A DNA stretch of 64,000 nucleotides from Rutidosis leptorrhynchoides (Eukaryota; Streptophyta; Magnoliopsida; Asterales; Asteraceae), in NCBI RefSeq assembly GCF_046630445.1, contig NC_092333.1:712395001-712459000 (forward strand), written 5' to 3'. A model generated the notes under the pieces. The model saw nothing but the letters and a program-made list of their open reading frames with translations. It ran no database searches and was not told where the DNA came from. How positions within the stretch are numbered: position 1 is the first letter of the stretch; the number at the start of each line of letters is the position of its first letter. Position numbers and translations under genes: made by a program. Positions 38,157-51,729 of the stretch are shown in pieces.

Positions 38157-39109
38157 GTTTGGTTCGAGGCCAAGGTCACCATTCGAAGCAAGATGTCTCT
38201 TATAAGGGAGATTAAGAACAAACTCACTCCGGCTCAGACAAAGATTTTCAGAGAGACGTGTTTCGGTCATTGGTTAGATATAAAGTGTGATGACAATGAT
38301 CCGGGATACATACAATGCTTATTAATGAATCAGACTGACCGTCCGAAAAAGTTTGTAATCAACGGACGCGAAATATGTGAGGAGCCATAAGAGCTATGGT
38401 TTCGAGTTACCCGAGACCATGTCATTAGGTGTGGTAGACGTGAGTTTTGCTTGGTTACCGGGATGCGGTTTGGTCCAGTTACATCTTTTATAGATTGGAT
38501 AGGTCAAGAGAGGTCGGATTTTGACCAGTCGGTTTCATCTCGTGTTTTTATTAAACGACATAGTGGTCAACGTCATCTTTCGGAGTTTCACGACGCCTTT
38601 TTTAAAGATGAGTTGAAAGGAACTGACAAGGATAAGGTCATAGTCGCCATTGCGTTGATAATTAACTTATGCTTCCTTAGGAAGCAGTTGCGGGATAGCG
38701 TAAACGATGACATGCTTCTTTTATTAGAGGACTTTGAGTTGATGAACAAGTATCCGTGGGGTTCTTTCTTATGGACCAAACTTTACAATAGTTTGCATCA
38801 CGTGTTAGTACCTTATAAAGAGAGGGTAGCAGATAAAACCCGAAAGGGGGTAATGACATACCATTTGAGCGGCTTCACTTGGGCGTTTAAGGTAGTAATC
38901 CGTACTTATGAATTTTAAGCAATTAACAGGTTTCATATTTAACCAAATTTGGTTTTTGTTTGTAGATGTAGATATGGGAGGCATACAAACACCGAATAGA
39001 AGCATATGCTTTCAAGCCGGAAAGTGAAGGCATACCTCGTGGAATCCACTGGAAACAGAAGAAGAAAGTCATGGGCTGGAATGAGTACGTTGAGTTGATG
39101 CAACTCCCG

Positions 39110-39383
39110 GTGAGTATAATTATACCAAAATATGGGCCAAAATATTTATGTATGTGTTATGTTTATATGTATGTGTATATCTATATGTATATGTAACTGT
39201 ATATGTATGTGTATATGTAACTGTATATGTATATGTATATGTATATGTATTTGTATATGTAACTGTATATGTATCTGTATATGTATATGTAACTGTAACT
39301 GTATATGTATATGTACATGTACATGTATATGTACATGTATATGTAACTGTATATGTACATGTATATGTATATGTGTATGACAG
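39110..39383 (+). repeat. intron 3 with TATATGTAACTG-type repeats
   Basis: A ~230-bp stretch of TGTATATGTATATGTAACTG variants. The V/Y/C- or T/H/I-rich ORFs over it on both strands are artefacts of the repeat. Confidence 0.8.
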
Positions 39384-39785
39384 GATGATATCCCGGACGA
39401 AGAACGACATCTCAATCGTTTGAGGCCCACCAAGACAGAGGTTAAGTGTGAGTGGTGGGTTGCTAGTGCAAACTATTTCAAGAACCCCGATGCTAAAGTA
39501 CCGGTGAAGAAAGTTGATGATCCGAAGAAATTTGATGATGAGACGAAGAAGGAGTTGACGGATATGATTAAGAATTTGACAAAGAGATTAGATGACGAGG
39601 AAAACAAACATGCCAAGGAGATTAAGGAGATGAGTGATCGGGTTGAGGCTGGCATCCGTGTTACACGTGAGACACTAAAGATAGAGCAGAGTTTATATGT
39701 TTCTAGAGGCTACCACAAGACAATGATTTTAAAACTCCATTCTATGATATAAAACCTACAACAGCATATCCGTCAACAACAGCAG

Positions 39786-40012
39786 GTAATTTCTTATTAT
39801 ATAATTCATTTAAGCAAGTTGGTAAGTTACATAAACTGTCCAGTGTGCAGATTTGTAGTCGGCCCTTCATTGGATCGACTATCACCACGTTTACATTGTA
39901 GTCGACCATTATCTAGGTCGACTATAATACATTTATACTATAGTCGACCCATGTCAAGGTCGACTATATGGATGACTTTCTGATGACTTACTGTTGTGTG
40001 TTTCTGTGACAG
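39786..40012 (+). repeat. intron 4 with GTCGAC sites
   Basis: Four exact GTCGAC cores and two variants lie between about 39857 and 39968, alternating in orientation (TAGTCGACC and GGTCGACTA), so pairs face each other. They fall wholly within the predicted intron. Confidence 0.7.
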
Positions 40013-41485
40013 GATGATGGTGGTTTCATTGGTGGATATGTGTCAGATGTTGAAGTTCAGACAACCAAGAAAGATATGTATGATAATGTGAAGGTTGCTT
40101 CACCGGTTTATGTGAGGAGAAGCAAAAGGGACCGTCGGGTTGCACGGGCAAGGATGTCTCCCTTCGTTACACCGTCACAAATGATCAAAAAGGGTGCCAA
40201 AAGAAATCCTGACATGCCAGAGAAAGAAATCTCGATAAAACAACAGAAGACGGGGAGACTGAGTGCCCCGGTAGTGCCTGATAATGTTATTCTAGAAATC
40301 ATTGACGATTTGATTCATAAGTCTGGACTTATCTATCCCGGCCCGTCCACATTATATCATGATGAAAGGAATCTGGACGGCCCTAAGAAAACGGAAGAGA
40401 TGATGACTCCACATTACGAGTGCTTATCGGTATTTGTTCGGGGCCTATCCGACGGATTTATATTCATTACTGACGAGTTTTGGGAGCGGATCTACAACAA
40501 ATTTGAAGGCGGTTACTTAGATAACTTTGTAAATGTTTTATAAACTTATTATTAAAGTGGTCGACATTTAACTCCGCTAACTTGAGATTGACTAAGTGAT
40601 TGTTAATTTCAGAATATTAATGGTTGGGGATCTATGTTGTTGTGGTGGAGCTACCGTTTAGATCAAATGGATTTTCAGCCACTAAAGGACCGCCAAAGAT
40701 GTACGATCATGCCGTTAGACATGATTAACTGGATGGGGATTTTTAAAACGGGTGTAACACTTGACCTGAATTACACCAATCCCAATATTACTTGCTATGC
40801 AGACGGATCGAGACTCCCTTTCCCACATTGGTCGAAGTGTCAGAAGGTTACAATATCAAATACATATACATATACAGTTTAAATATACATTGACATATAC
40901 ATTCAGATTAGAGTTATCTGTATAACTTTCTAACGTTAATTGTAGGTCCTATTCCCAACATGTTTGTAAAATGCGGATCACTGGGTGCTTATTGTGCTTG
41001 ATCTTAAGGACTTCACCGTCGTCATTTACGATAGTTTTGTCAAGCACAAGTCAACTGACCACCGCGCTTATTATGTTTCCGAGTTGGGTAAGTGTCTGCC
41101 AGAGTTTTTGAGGGCAATTAACTACACTCCTCCACCACACGTCTCGATGCCATCTACATTTACGTATATCGACTCACCTCAGCAGTCAGGAAATTACGGT
41201 GACTGTGGTGTATGGGTTTGCATAAACATGGAGCGTGTGTTTTGCCAGCTAACCTACCCATTCGAGAAAGATACTGCGAAGGTTGCATTAGAATACAGAC
41301 ATAGGATGGGGAAGACATTCTTTAGATCTCGAATCGAAGTACGTAAAAGGTAGATCTAATGTTTGTGTTGGTATTGTATTTTGAACAGGCTCCACTGTAA
41401 AAGGTAGCTCTAATGTTTGTGTTGGCATATTAGGTCAGCAGGTTGAACATGCTCCACTGTAATCTTTTGACAGTCACCAAATGAC

Positions 41486-41726
41486 TGGTCGACCACTGGT
41501 GTTAAATTTGGTCGACCACTGCTTAAATACACTGTGGTCGACCCTGATGTTGGTCGACCACTTAATAAAAATGACATAGTCGACCACCGTATATGAAGTA
41601 GTCGACCACCGTGGAAAATGTGGTCGACCCCTGCTTAAATACACTGTGGTCGACCCTGATGTGGGTCGACCACTTAATAAAAATGACATGGTCGACCACC
41701 ATATATGAAGTAGTCGACCACAGTGG
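41486..41726. repeat. GTCGAC array between the two MULE genes, with 112-bp tandem duplication
   Basis: Eleven exact GTCGAC cores occur in ~240 bp, mostly as GTGGTCGACC or AGTCGACCAC. The block 41509-41620 is repeated at 41621-41726 with few changes. It sits 130 bp after the Ulp1 stop and ahead of the transposase promoter. The minus-strand ORFs here are shadows. Confidence 0.85.
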
Positions 41727-41864
41727 ACTTTCATGATTAAAAAGGCAACCTAGGTCCCACATTTAGATAACATTTCTTATACTTATTAGCTACGGATAGG
41801 AAATCCACCTTTCATGAATTTAATTGGATAACGTAGATCCTTTTATTCCTGTTATCCATTTGTA

Positions 41865-42047
41865 CTCTATAAGTAATGGGATCCCATAAGTAATTCCCAT
41901 ATTTAATAAACACCATACTTGATCGATATTCAAACACACCAGATTCATATTCACAACAACTTAGTAGTTGAAGTTAACTCTTTGCGCAGTTTGAGGTCAT
42001 CACTTATTGGTGAGTAATCCCTACTTTTATATGTCTTTACATTTATA
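41865..42047 (+). promoter_or_regulatory. candidate promoter and 5' leader of the MULE transposase
   Basis: CTCTATAAGT near 41865 is a plausible TATA box. It is followed by a leader with a possible intron (GTGAGTAATCC near 42010 to TTTATAG near 42044) just before ATGAGTAAG. Evidence is motif-level only. Confidence 0.4.
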
Positions 42048-42050
42048 GTG

Positions 42051-44659
42051 ATGAGTAAGTTAAAGATATATATTTGTTCAGGAGGTTATTTTGAACATGT
42101 CAATAATCATATAGTTTATATGCCACTTAATTGTCCCAGAGTACCTTTGAAACTTACAATCGCGCCAAACAAACCCTTAAATCGTACGCTTTTGTTAAAA
42201 AATGTGTTAAAAAAATCGATGTTTCACAAGATTTAGTTATATCTATGAAATACGTTGTCGATAACTGTGTCTTGGATATCACTGATGATGAAGATGATTT
42301 TAATGATTTTATGAATTTCGCCATCTCAAATTAACCCGTTCACATATATCTAGAAGATATTACGAATTCAATGCATGTTTTAGGTCGAAACCTTACTAAT
42401 CATAATGATCAGTTCAACCTACAACAACAATACAATAATCGATTAAACCTACAACATCCGACCAATTATCAGTTCAACCTACAAAATCCTTACAATAATC
42501 AGTCAACCTTAATCATCCATCCAATAATCAGTTCAACCTACCTCAGCAATCCAATCAACAGTTCAACCTACATCATCCATACAATAATCAGTTCAACCAA
42601 CAACAGTCATCCAGCAATCAGTTCAACCTACAACAGTCAACCATCAATCAGTACGACCTAGAACACCAAAGTAACAATCAGTTCAACCTACACCACCCAT
42701 ACACTGATCAGTACAACCAACCACATCCATACACAAATAATTCAAACCTACAAAATCAATCTGTAAATCAGATCAACTTACAAACTCAAACCACGGATGA
42801 AATCAACCAACAAATACAATACACCAATTTGTTGAATGATAAAAAACCACCGTTTGAAGGTAACGAAGATCATTACATGGTTGACCTACCTACATCTGAT
42901 CAAAGTGGATCTGAGCATGATGATATGGAAAATGTGAATCCAATCAAACCAACAAAACACCTTTTTTCTAACTACATAGTTGATGAGGATGATGTTCCTG
43001 ATAGTGATGATGAATACGAAGATGAATACGTCGACCAAACACAAACTTATGACCAGCCAATTAAGTATAATCCCCAACCAGATGATATATTTTGGAACAT
43101 GCCACCGTTACTGTCGAACACCCAACCCGAAATGAAACCTAGATCAATGACAATATATGAAAACTCAGATCTAGTTAAATTGAATCAGACTTTCGAAAAC
43201 AAGGAAGATTTTCTTATGCAATTACGTACAAAGTGTGTTACTGAAGGGTTCCAGATAAAACCAAAGTACTCAGACAAGTCAATGTATACAGCTACATGCA
43301 TATCACCAAATTGTTCATGGCAAATTACTGCTAGGTGTATACAAGATAGCAACAACTTTCAAGTACGGAAGTTGAATGATCTACACACGTGCTCAAATAC
43401 CCAAATTCTTCCGAACAATAAGCATGCCACCAAGAAGGTCCTAGGTAATATACTGAAAGAGGTGATGAAACAAGAAGGTCGTGTCTATCAACCGAATGAT
43501 ATAAGGACTGCTATGTCGGCGCGATTTAAAATAAGTCTATCATACCACCAAGCATGGAAAGCCAAATGTTACGCAATTGAGATGTTGAGGGGTAGTCTTG
43601 AAGATTCCTTTCAAATACTACCTAATTATCTATATAATCTTAGATTGTCTAACCCAGGTAGTGTAACCAACATTCGAACGGACAACAAAGGCAGATTTGT
43701 TATGAGTTACATGTCCATTGGTGCAGCGGTATGTTTAATGCTTTCTTTATTTACTTATTAATTTAACTCGTATTTAAAAATAATGTTTCAATACTTTAAT
43801 ATGCAGACACGTTCGTTTGTTAACTATGCACGACCAGTAATCATAGTCGATGGGGCTCATTTAAAAAGTCGTTACTTGGGGACTAACTTGATTGCTGTTG
43901 CTATGGATGCTAACAATGGAATCCTTCCATTAGCCTACGGTATTGGAGCAGGAGAGACCACCGATCATTGGACATAGTTTTTTGGTAATCTAAGAGACTC
44001 TCTACAGTCTTCGGGGTGTTGTATTGTTAATCTTACCATTATATCTGACAGGGCACCTGCAATAGCTGCTGGCATATCAAACGTATTTCCAGAAGTATAT
44101 CATGCACTATGTGCTAGACATTTGTTGGAAAACCTCAAAAGTGTGTCTAAAAGGGTTAAAAGTTACTAGTGGCACTACTGGAAAATGTGCAAAGCGTATA
44201 AAAAATCTGATTTTGATCACCACTATGGTATACTAGCACGACGTATCCCAGACAGTGCACGTACACTCACTACTGTTGGGTTCAACAGATGGTCTAGACA
44301 TCATGCAGATCATGTTCGGTATGCTTACCTAACTTCTAATAGTGCAGAGTCAATGAACGCACTGTCAGTTCATGCGAGGAAACTCCCGATTACAATGCTT
44401 CTTGAATTCTTTAGAGCTTCAGTTCAACAATGGTTTTGGGAACACCGAAACACTGCCGATGGTTTAACAACCCCTGTCACACCATATGCAGAGCGTAAGC
44501 TTGGTAAAAGAAATCGTAAGTCTATTAGTTGGACTGTCAAACCGATATCACAAGTTAAGTTTGAGGTATTGGATATGAAAAAAGGCGGTAAAGTCAATCT
44601 ACAAGATAAAACTTGCACATGTAAACAATGGCAGTTTTTCGGTATACCCTGTGGACATG
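42051..44659 (+). pseudogene. MuDR-type MULE transposase, 5' part (continues at 59924)
   Basis: Starts MSKLKIYICSGGYFEHVNNH, the usual N-terminal (PB1-like) part of plant MULE transposases, with a frame change near 42150. Next comes an N/Q-rich tandem repeat (42405-42830) and an acidic linker. The MuDR DNA-binding domain (FENKEDFLMQLRTKC, NCSWQITAR) follows, then an intron (43729-43806) and the MULE catalytic core: Asp in VIIVDGAHLK, Asp in ISDRAPAI, Glu in SNSAESMNAL. The SWIM zinc finger CTCKQWQFFGIPCGHV closes this part. In-frame stops follow TDHWT (about 43975) and KSY (about 44167). The LTR element splits the gene right after the SWIM His-Val codons. Confidence 0.9.
42405..42830 (+). repeat. 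NNQFNLQHPY-type coding repeat in the transposase
   Basis: About fourteen copies of a ~30-bp unit (CAATAATCAGTTCAACCTAC type) encode an N/Q-rich decapeptide such as NNQFNLQHPY, with a frame slip near 42505. It lies between the PB1-like start and the acidic linker. It is not a usual part of MULE transposases. Confidence 0.75.
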
Positions 44660-46090
44660 TATAACAACCCTCATATTTCCATACCTGAATTGACTAATTT
44701 GACTATAGGGTTGTTATCCATACGTAATATATAATTAAATTTGACATTGATCAAATATTTATTTTTAGTCGACACTTTTTGTTAACTAAAGTTTACACTA
44801 ATTATATAAAATAACTTTAGTTAATATTAATATTAATGCGTATTATATTTAAAACTATATGAAACATAATTATTAATTAAATGATAAGTTATTTTAATCA
44901 TTATATATATATTTTTAGCTTATAAAAAAAGAGATTTTTTTTAAAATAAAATAATGAGCCCATGAATTTTGACTAAATATTTTTAAAAACAAAAACTTAT
45001 TAAAAACATTTTTAACATGTTTTTATTTTTTGTCAAAATTGGCACCTTTATTTTATTTATATTTTTTCTTTTCACCAACCATTTTTTTCCTATAAATACC
45101 CACTTCCATTTCATAAAAACTTGTATCAAATCTTTGGAAAAACTCTCTCACAAACTTGGGAAAGTACTTGAGGTATTTTCTATATTTTTTATCGAATTGC
45201 TTTTATTTTTTATATATTCATTAAAAATTCGAATTTAATATATATAAATTATTTTTACATGTTATAATTAGTATTATAAGTATTATAATGTATAAAAATA
45301 ATTTTTATAATTTATGGAATATTATTTATAATTAAATACGAATTATGTAGTATTTAAACATAAAAACAATATAAAATTCGTAATAAAATATTAAACAGTA
45401 ATAAAAATAATTATAATTTTTTTTTTGAGATTATTATACTTTTATAAACAAGCGAAAATTATAAAAATTAAATAAATGGGATGATTAGTATTTAAAAAGA
45501 ATTTACTTTTGCATTATTCTAAACCGAGAGAAATAAGAAAGAAAATACAAAATAAATACAAACGTGTATTAAATATTTTTATAAAATTTTTATATGATTA
45601 GTAGCATCACTAGATACTTTAAAAAAATATATAAAAATTAATTTTAAATTATTTTTCTTATTTATTTAATTATAGGCCGATTACAATGGTTAAATAATTA
45701 GAAAATATTAAATAAATAATATTTTGATATAAAATTTGATTTAATAATTTTTATAACATTTTTACATAATATAGAACCTGTAAAAAATATAAAATTATTT
45801 ATTTAGGTCAATTTAATATTTATTACCTAATTAAATTTGATTAATATAAATCGAGTATATATATAAAGAAAAGTGGGAAATAAATACAAAAACTTGATAA
45901 AATTATTTTTATAAAATATCCTACTGAATTGTATAATTAACTAAGTTTATAAAAATTATAAATATAATATTTAATGAATTAATATTCGAATTAACATATA
46001 TTAGTATGATTTTCGATTAACATAAGTATATTACATATACTAAATTAATATTATTATTATAACTTACGGTTAATAACTAAGTATACTATA
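44660..46090 (+). repeat. 5' LTR, left part, of the element in the transposase gene
   Basis: Very AT-rich. The segment near 45080-45150 contains CCTATAAATACCCACTTCC, a good TATA box, followed by a leader-like ACTCTCTCACAAACTTGGG. The hydrophobic ORF at 45017-45238 overlaps this promoter and is likely noise. It continues at 55538. Confidence 0.7.
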
Positions 46091-47775
46091 TGTGACGATT
46101 GCTCCAAATCCATATGGACGAATACGTCATTCATCGATTTCATTGCAAGGTATTGACCTCTATATGATACGTTTTGTAAACATTGCATTCTTTTGAAAAG
46201 GCACACCATCAATGAATATTTAAATCAAAGATTCTCGACATCTGATGATTTCTATATATAGACAATAACCGTAAATAATAGTTTACAATAGTAATTCCGT
46301 TGACAATGCAGTCAAAATAAAATACATGGTGATGATTTTGTGAATGCAACGTTTTCTTGAATAAAGCATGCAAGACTCCATGCACATAGTTTGTATAACA
46401 TGTAAGCAAACAGCGGAAGACTTCTAGAGAATCTGAGAATAAACATGCTAACAAGTGTCAACACAAAGGTTGGTGAGTTCATAGTTTTAGTGTTTCGCAT
46501 AATCTGTATATAAAAGTTGATCACAAGATTTCAGTTGTTTCATCCAGAAACATTTATCAATAGATTCTACATAACAGAGCACCCTGGTAACTAAGCTTTA
46601 ACGTTATAATGATAAATACCCCATTCGTTTTAATACACGCAAACCAACGTGTCCAAAACTCAAATAACACACGTCCGTTAAAAGGCTAGCGCTCTAGCTC
46701 AGACGGGGATGTCAAGCCCTATGGATCTATATACTGTTATTCGCGCCCACCAGTCCATATCCTATGTACTTGCAGCTACTAGTTACCAAAGCTAAGGGAT
46801 TTTCGGTTCAAACTCAGTGTAGAATTTAGTATGTACTTGTATCCATTGCGTTTAAAATAAATTGCATGTATTCTCAGCCCAAAAATATATATTGCAAAAG
46901 CAATTAAAAAGGGAGCAATGAAACTCACCTTAGCAGCATATGAAGTTATTCACCAAAATGTGACCGAAACTTGGATTACCAATTAATCGTAGATCTCAAC
47001 CTAGAGAACATATGTTGGTCAATAAATGTCTATCAAGCTAGGTCAAGTCATAGTGTATCACAATCCTAATGCTCGAGATAGACATATAATAGTTATCCAA
47101 AGTCGTTTCAAAAAGTCAATTTTGACAATAGTTCAACAAAACGAGACGTGCCTTATATAAGGATTCATTTACTCGGTTGGTAATATTTAAAAGTTCACTT
47201 TATCAATCTCGTAAATAAGTTGTTTAAATCTTAATTGCAGATTCAAAAGCAATTTCAATTAACGTCAATCATAATTCAGTTGATCATATCTTTTAATCCG
47301 TTCATCGAAATATTCGATATCTAAATGAAAAGTTATTGATTTTTCGCCAGCTTTCCAAAAACATGTATATCATATACCTTTTACCAGTAATATATGTATT
47401 TAATTAGTGATTCATTATAAACTGTTTAACGACGAAATTTAGCATACAAGCATATATAAATATATATACTTGAGCACTAGACATGGATACATAATTAATA
47501 TATAAAAGATAAGATATGAGTGCTTACGTATCAGTATTGAGATTCAATATTGTAAGAAAGTACGTAGACGTAACGGAGATGATAAACACTAGGTTTGATT
47601 CACAAATATACCCCCGAACATTACTCATAACCTCCTTGGCAATAACCCATAATTTCCTTAGCTCTATCCCGCTTGAAAACCATTTTGAAAGTGAACTCAT
47701 AACCTCGTCATAGTATTTTATGTATAATACTAATTAATAATATTAATAATAATAAGATTAATAATAATATTAATC

Positions 47776-47874
<99 letters not shown>

Positions 47875-48954
47875 ATAAATACGGAGTAATATATGATTAG
47901 AGAAACTGAGGCAAAAGTAGAGCAATTTATAGAACCTTTTCTGAAAAAGTACCCCATGCGATCGCATGGGATTTGTGCTTCAAGGCCATGCGATCGCATG
48001 GCCCTCTGATCCAGCTCACAAACTTTTAACTTTTTATTTGTCGATATAATTTTATATAATATATATAATATATTTAATTTATATAATTAATTATATATTA
48101 TATTAAATTCACATGCATAGTTGACTTGTAATTTTTGTTCCGATAAGTCGTACGTCATCACTCGACTTATGTCCCGATTCCGGTTTTTCAAATATCCTTT
48201 CGTACGCTGAAAAAACTTGTATTTTACATTTCGTGTCACGTACCTTTGTCAAAATATAGCCTTAAATTATCCCTAAACTATACCACTCAAAGTATATCTT
48301 AAAATTTCGAGTATTTTGATCATTTACTTCTATAAATCATTGTCTCGCTATTTGTTAATATATATATAATAACAATTCATTTTTATGACCAAGTTAATAT
48401 TATATTTTATCGTATTGTTAAATATATATTTTCGATATTAATAAACACGTTTTAAAATACATATCGCTAGTTATTCATATATCTAATTCCAACAGTTGAT
48501 ATTCCTTATTATTGTATGTGTCTAAATTACGTTATTTAAACAAACACTTTACCATTTATTCCGAATACCGTTAAGAATGAATGATTTCCCAAATCAACAT
48601 GGACTTTACAACAGAGACCCGTAATAATATCATAATCCTTAAGGGACTCAATAATTATCTTTTAATTCAATCGTTTGGTATAATCTTTTAACTCTGTATC
48701 TGAATATATCAATCAGATAATCAAACCAATAAGTTTAATGCACAATATCATATACTCAACACTTTGTTACGTTTTCAAGTTATGGTATATATATGTATCT
48801 ATTTACCTATAATTGTTCGCGAATCGTTGAGAACAATCTAAAGGTAATTGAATAGTTCAAAAATTTTGAGATTCAACTTTACAGACTTTGCTTATCGTGT
48901 CGGAAACGTTAAAGATTAAGTTTAAATTTGGTCAAAAATTTTCGGGTCATCACA
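46091..48954 (-). repeat. 3' LTR of the minus-strand gypsy element
   Basis: It ends on the right at the TGTGATGACCCG start and is preceded (minus strand) by AAATTTCTTTAACGGGTAGG. It contains the paired ATGCGATCGCAT boxes (47952-48003), a TATA (47923-47932, minus strand) and the (AAT)n tract (47779-47869). Confidence 0.9.
47923..48003 (-). promoter_or_regulatory. paired CATGCGATCGCATG boxes and TATA, 3' LTR
   Basis: Two palindromes (47952-47970 and 47984-48003) are followed on the minus strand by CTATAAATTG ~20 bp downstream. The arrangement is identical at 54507-54586. Confidence 0.5.
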
Positions 48955-51700
48955 GTACCTACCCGTTAAAGAAATTTCGTCTCGAAATTTGAGTGAGGTC
49001 GTCATGGCTGACAATAAAAATGTTTTCATGACGAATATGAGTTGGTAAATAGAATTTTATCACCATTGAATAATACAGATAAAACAATCCGATTACTCGA
49101 AGCGTATGAGAGAAGTTATCGTAATAGAGTGAAATGGAGAATAGAGATTCGTCTTATCTCTTGATGTAATAACGATTGATTTCCGGAATTTAAGGAATAG
49201 AAAATCTTCATAATTTAAATAAGATTTGATTCTTCGGAATTTAAGGAAATTAGGATTTCCTTTGATTAAATGCGTAATCTGCCTCGATTGCTATGTCTGA
49301 TATTTTGCTATAAATTAACCTCTTCCGTTTCATTTATTTTCACCACTCCTATAATCTTCTTTCTTATTTCATACTTACAAAAGATTTGTGAAAATGCTTC
49401 ATCCAGTTCTGATTCTTGATATTTTCTTGGCTATCATATCATTCATTCTTCTTTTTCATCTGCCACCAGAGGAGGTTATTTTCTTCTACTATTACCTTGG
49501 GGTTATATTGTTTTTCATTCTCCCGTGTCTTTATATTGCTATACGCATTGATATACACGATTTGTAATTTCGGGGTTGTTTTCGGGCTTTATATTTTCCA
49601 TTATATTTCGGAGCTTCATGCTTTCGTTTTCTCTTCCCGACTTTAAGTCAAGCGAATAATGGTCCAAAATTCATAGGTATGGATTTTGAAATGAACATAA
49701 TTAATGTTCTAAGAAAGAAACGGTAATGGCACAATCTGACTTGTCAAATTACCAGAATACCTCGAAAAAGACCGAATCATCATGAAAAATATTTTCTTGA
49801 TATGTTTAGAGGTTAAATAGAATGAAAGAGTTATGTAACATGGTTCATGATGAGGGTATGATCTGTGAACCTTTATCACGTTCCATTAGAAACTCAGCAT
49901 GACTTACTGTAATATAATCACGTTGATCAAGTGTCATTATATTATACTAACTCATGTTTCAATTCCCAACACTACTTCAAAAACATCCATTTTTCGAAAT
50001 TTTCAGAAATTAGAAACTAAAATAGTTTCTTTTATGATGTAACACAGATAGCGTGAAGAGATAAATGATTTCAAATAAGAATAGTTATGAAAATATCTTC
50101 AGAAATATGGAGGATATTTATAATGGAAGATACGATGATATCTTAGAATTTCTAATATCAGAGGATGATGCGGAAAATCTGTCTGTGAAGGTTTAGAATA
50201 AGAAGTAAGATTCTTACTAATGGTTTCAGCAGACACTGAATCATTTGGATTCTTTGAAGGTAGATTTCGTCCTTGTGATTTGTCTACAGCTTCCTTCATA
50301 CTTTGCTCAATCTGTTTTTCAATTCCAATCCTTCTCTTTTTCTCAGCTTTACCACCATACTATTCTTTATCATCAAACTTTTGACTGTTAAGGTCGTTTA
50401 TAGTTTTTGCTGCTTCATCAATATTTTTTCAAAATTCGGAGATCTAGTTTCGTAGTTTGGGGTGTTTTTCGGAAACTTCACATTCGAAGTATGTAAGTCC
50501 AGGAGGTAGACGTTATATGTACACATATAACTGTTGGCGTAGACGTGCTACAAGATTTCAAAATACTGATTGCTAATTCCCGATAGTTGGTATGGCAATT
50601 GCCGTTACAAGATGTGGATGAGTACATGATACGGTTTCAATGAGTATAAGGATTTTTCGGAAGGTCAAAGATCAATGAAGTTGTTGGTAAATTTACTGCT
50701 AATGTGGTGGAACATGAAAGATTCCCCGATAACAAAAATGTATATGCCAAAGTTACAAGTCTAAAAGGTCGTCGTTGACTGGTTGAACGATTGATAATAC
50801 TGGATACTTTGAAAAGAAATTGCAAGGTTATTTTCAGTAATAACAATGCTAAAGGATCTTTCACATTTTTGAAGTCAAAGTATAGCTTTGAAAGATGTAG
50901 AGATCTAAGAATGATGTCACCCGTTAAATCTTGACTTGGATTCTGATCCGTCAATATCAGAATATGTAATTGAATTTGTATGGAAACGATTGTATATCGC
51001 TGTGAGCATAGTTAATAATTTTTGAATCAAAGTTGAAGAATGTACAGTATAACATATTAATTGTGAACTTATATATTTCCCGGGAATTACCTACCCGTTA
51101 AAGATTTCACAAGTAATATTTTGTACAAAAGAATTTTTATTACCGTCTTTATGAAAATATATGTATGTATATTTTCTTCAGATGTAATACAGATTTGATG
51201 AGTTAATATCATATTAAGCTCATTTGATTTTTGACTTGAATTAGAAATGAATAATCTCTAAAACATTAAAGATTTAATAATCTTTACGGAGTATTTCACT
51301 AATGTAATCAATACTCAGTTTTATTGATATTTTCTCAGTGAATCATGTTGGTGGTCATGGAACTCTTGCTAACTTCGCAAGGTACGAATGATGTTTTCTA
51401 GAAAGTTTCGAATACATCGAAGATGAAAGTATAAAATCAACCATATAATTGAATAATATACTTAGTTTATTATGAAATGGAATTCATTGAGTTGGAAACA
51501 GAGATTGTAGTTAACGATGGTTAAGTCGTTAACGAAGGATGTACATCATAGCATATTAGTAATATGAATTAACCGAGTAGTACCTACCAGTTAAGATTCA
51601 CACTTAATAACTTGGTACGAAAAGATTTATTTTGATTTCAAAATTCATATATATTAAATATACATAAAATTTCTTCAGGAGAAATGAGTTAATACTTCAT
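48955..51700 (-). other. internal non-coding region of the minus-strand gypsy element with repeated CTTTAACGGGTAGGTA motif
   Basis: No protein family was recognised. The bases that precede the 3' LTR (TACCTACCCGTTAAAG on the plus strand, about 48956-48972) recur at about 51090-51106 and, diverged, at 51585-51600. This suggests internal duplication of the segment next to the polypurine tract. Small ORFs on both strands look random. Confidence 0.6.
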
Positions 51701-51729
51701 CGATTATTGTTGCTGGTATTTCTTAGTAA

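Larger units (their letters stand above)
37648..41353 (+). pseudogene. DUF1985-Ulp1 (C48 cysteine protease) gene of the MULE
   Basis: Proposed exons are 37648-37662, 38157-~38891, 38972-39109, 39384-39785, 40013-40527, 40613-40846 and 40946-41353, all with GT/AG borders by eye. Exon 2 encodes a DUF1985-type domain (KIFRETCFGHWLDI, TGMRFGPVTSFIDW, HHVLVPYKERVADK), exon 4 a likely coiled coil (~KKELTDMIKNLTKRLDDEEN) and exon 7 the Ulp1 protease. The protease shows candidate His (40979, in ADHWVL), Asp (41030, in IYDS) and Cys (41204, in YGDCGVWVC), with a Gln just before the Cys. In-frame stops at 38388 and about 39750, and two compensating one-base shifts near 40960-40975, mark it as broken. 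Ulp1 proteases cleave SUMO; activity of this family is unproven. Confidence 0.8.

Noticed and set aside
39120-39433. Long V/Y or T/H-rich ORFs on both strands
   Set aside because: They lie over a TATATGTAACTG repeat within a predicted intron.
45017-45238. Hydrophobic 73-residue ORF as a membrane protein
   Set aside because: It covers an LTR promoter (TATA near 45090) in very AT-rich DNA, where F/I/L-rich frames arise by chance.
47730-47999. I- or Y-rich ORFs (also at 54318-54584)
   Set aside because: Translations of the AAT microsatellite in the LTRs.
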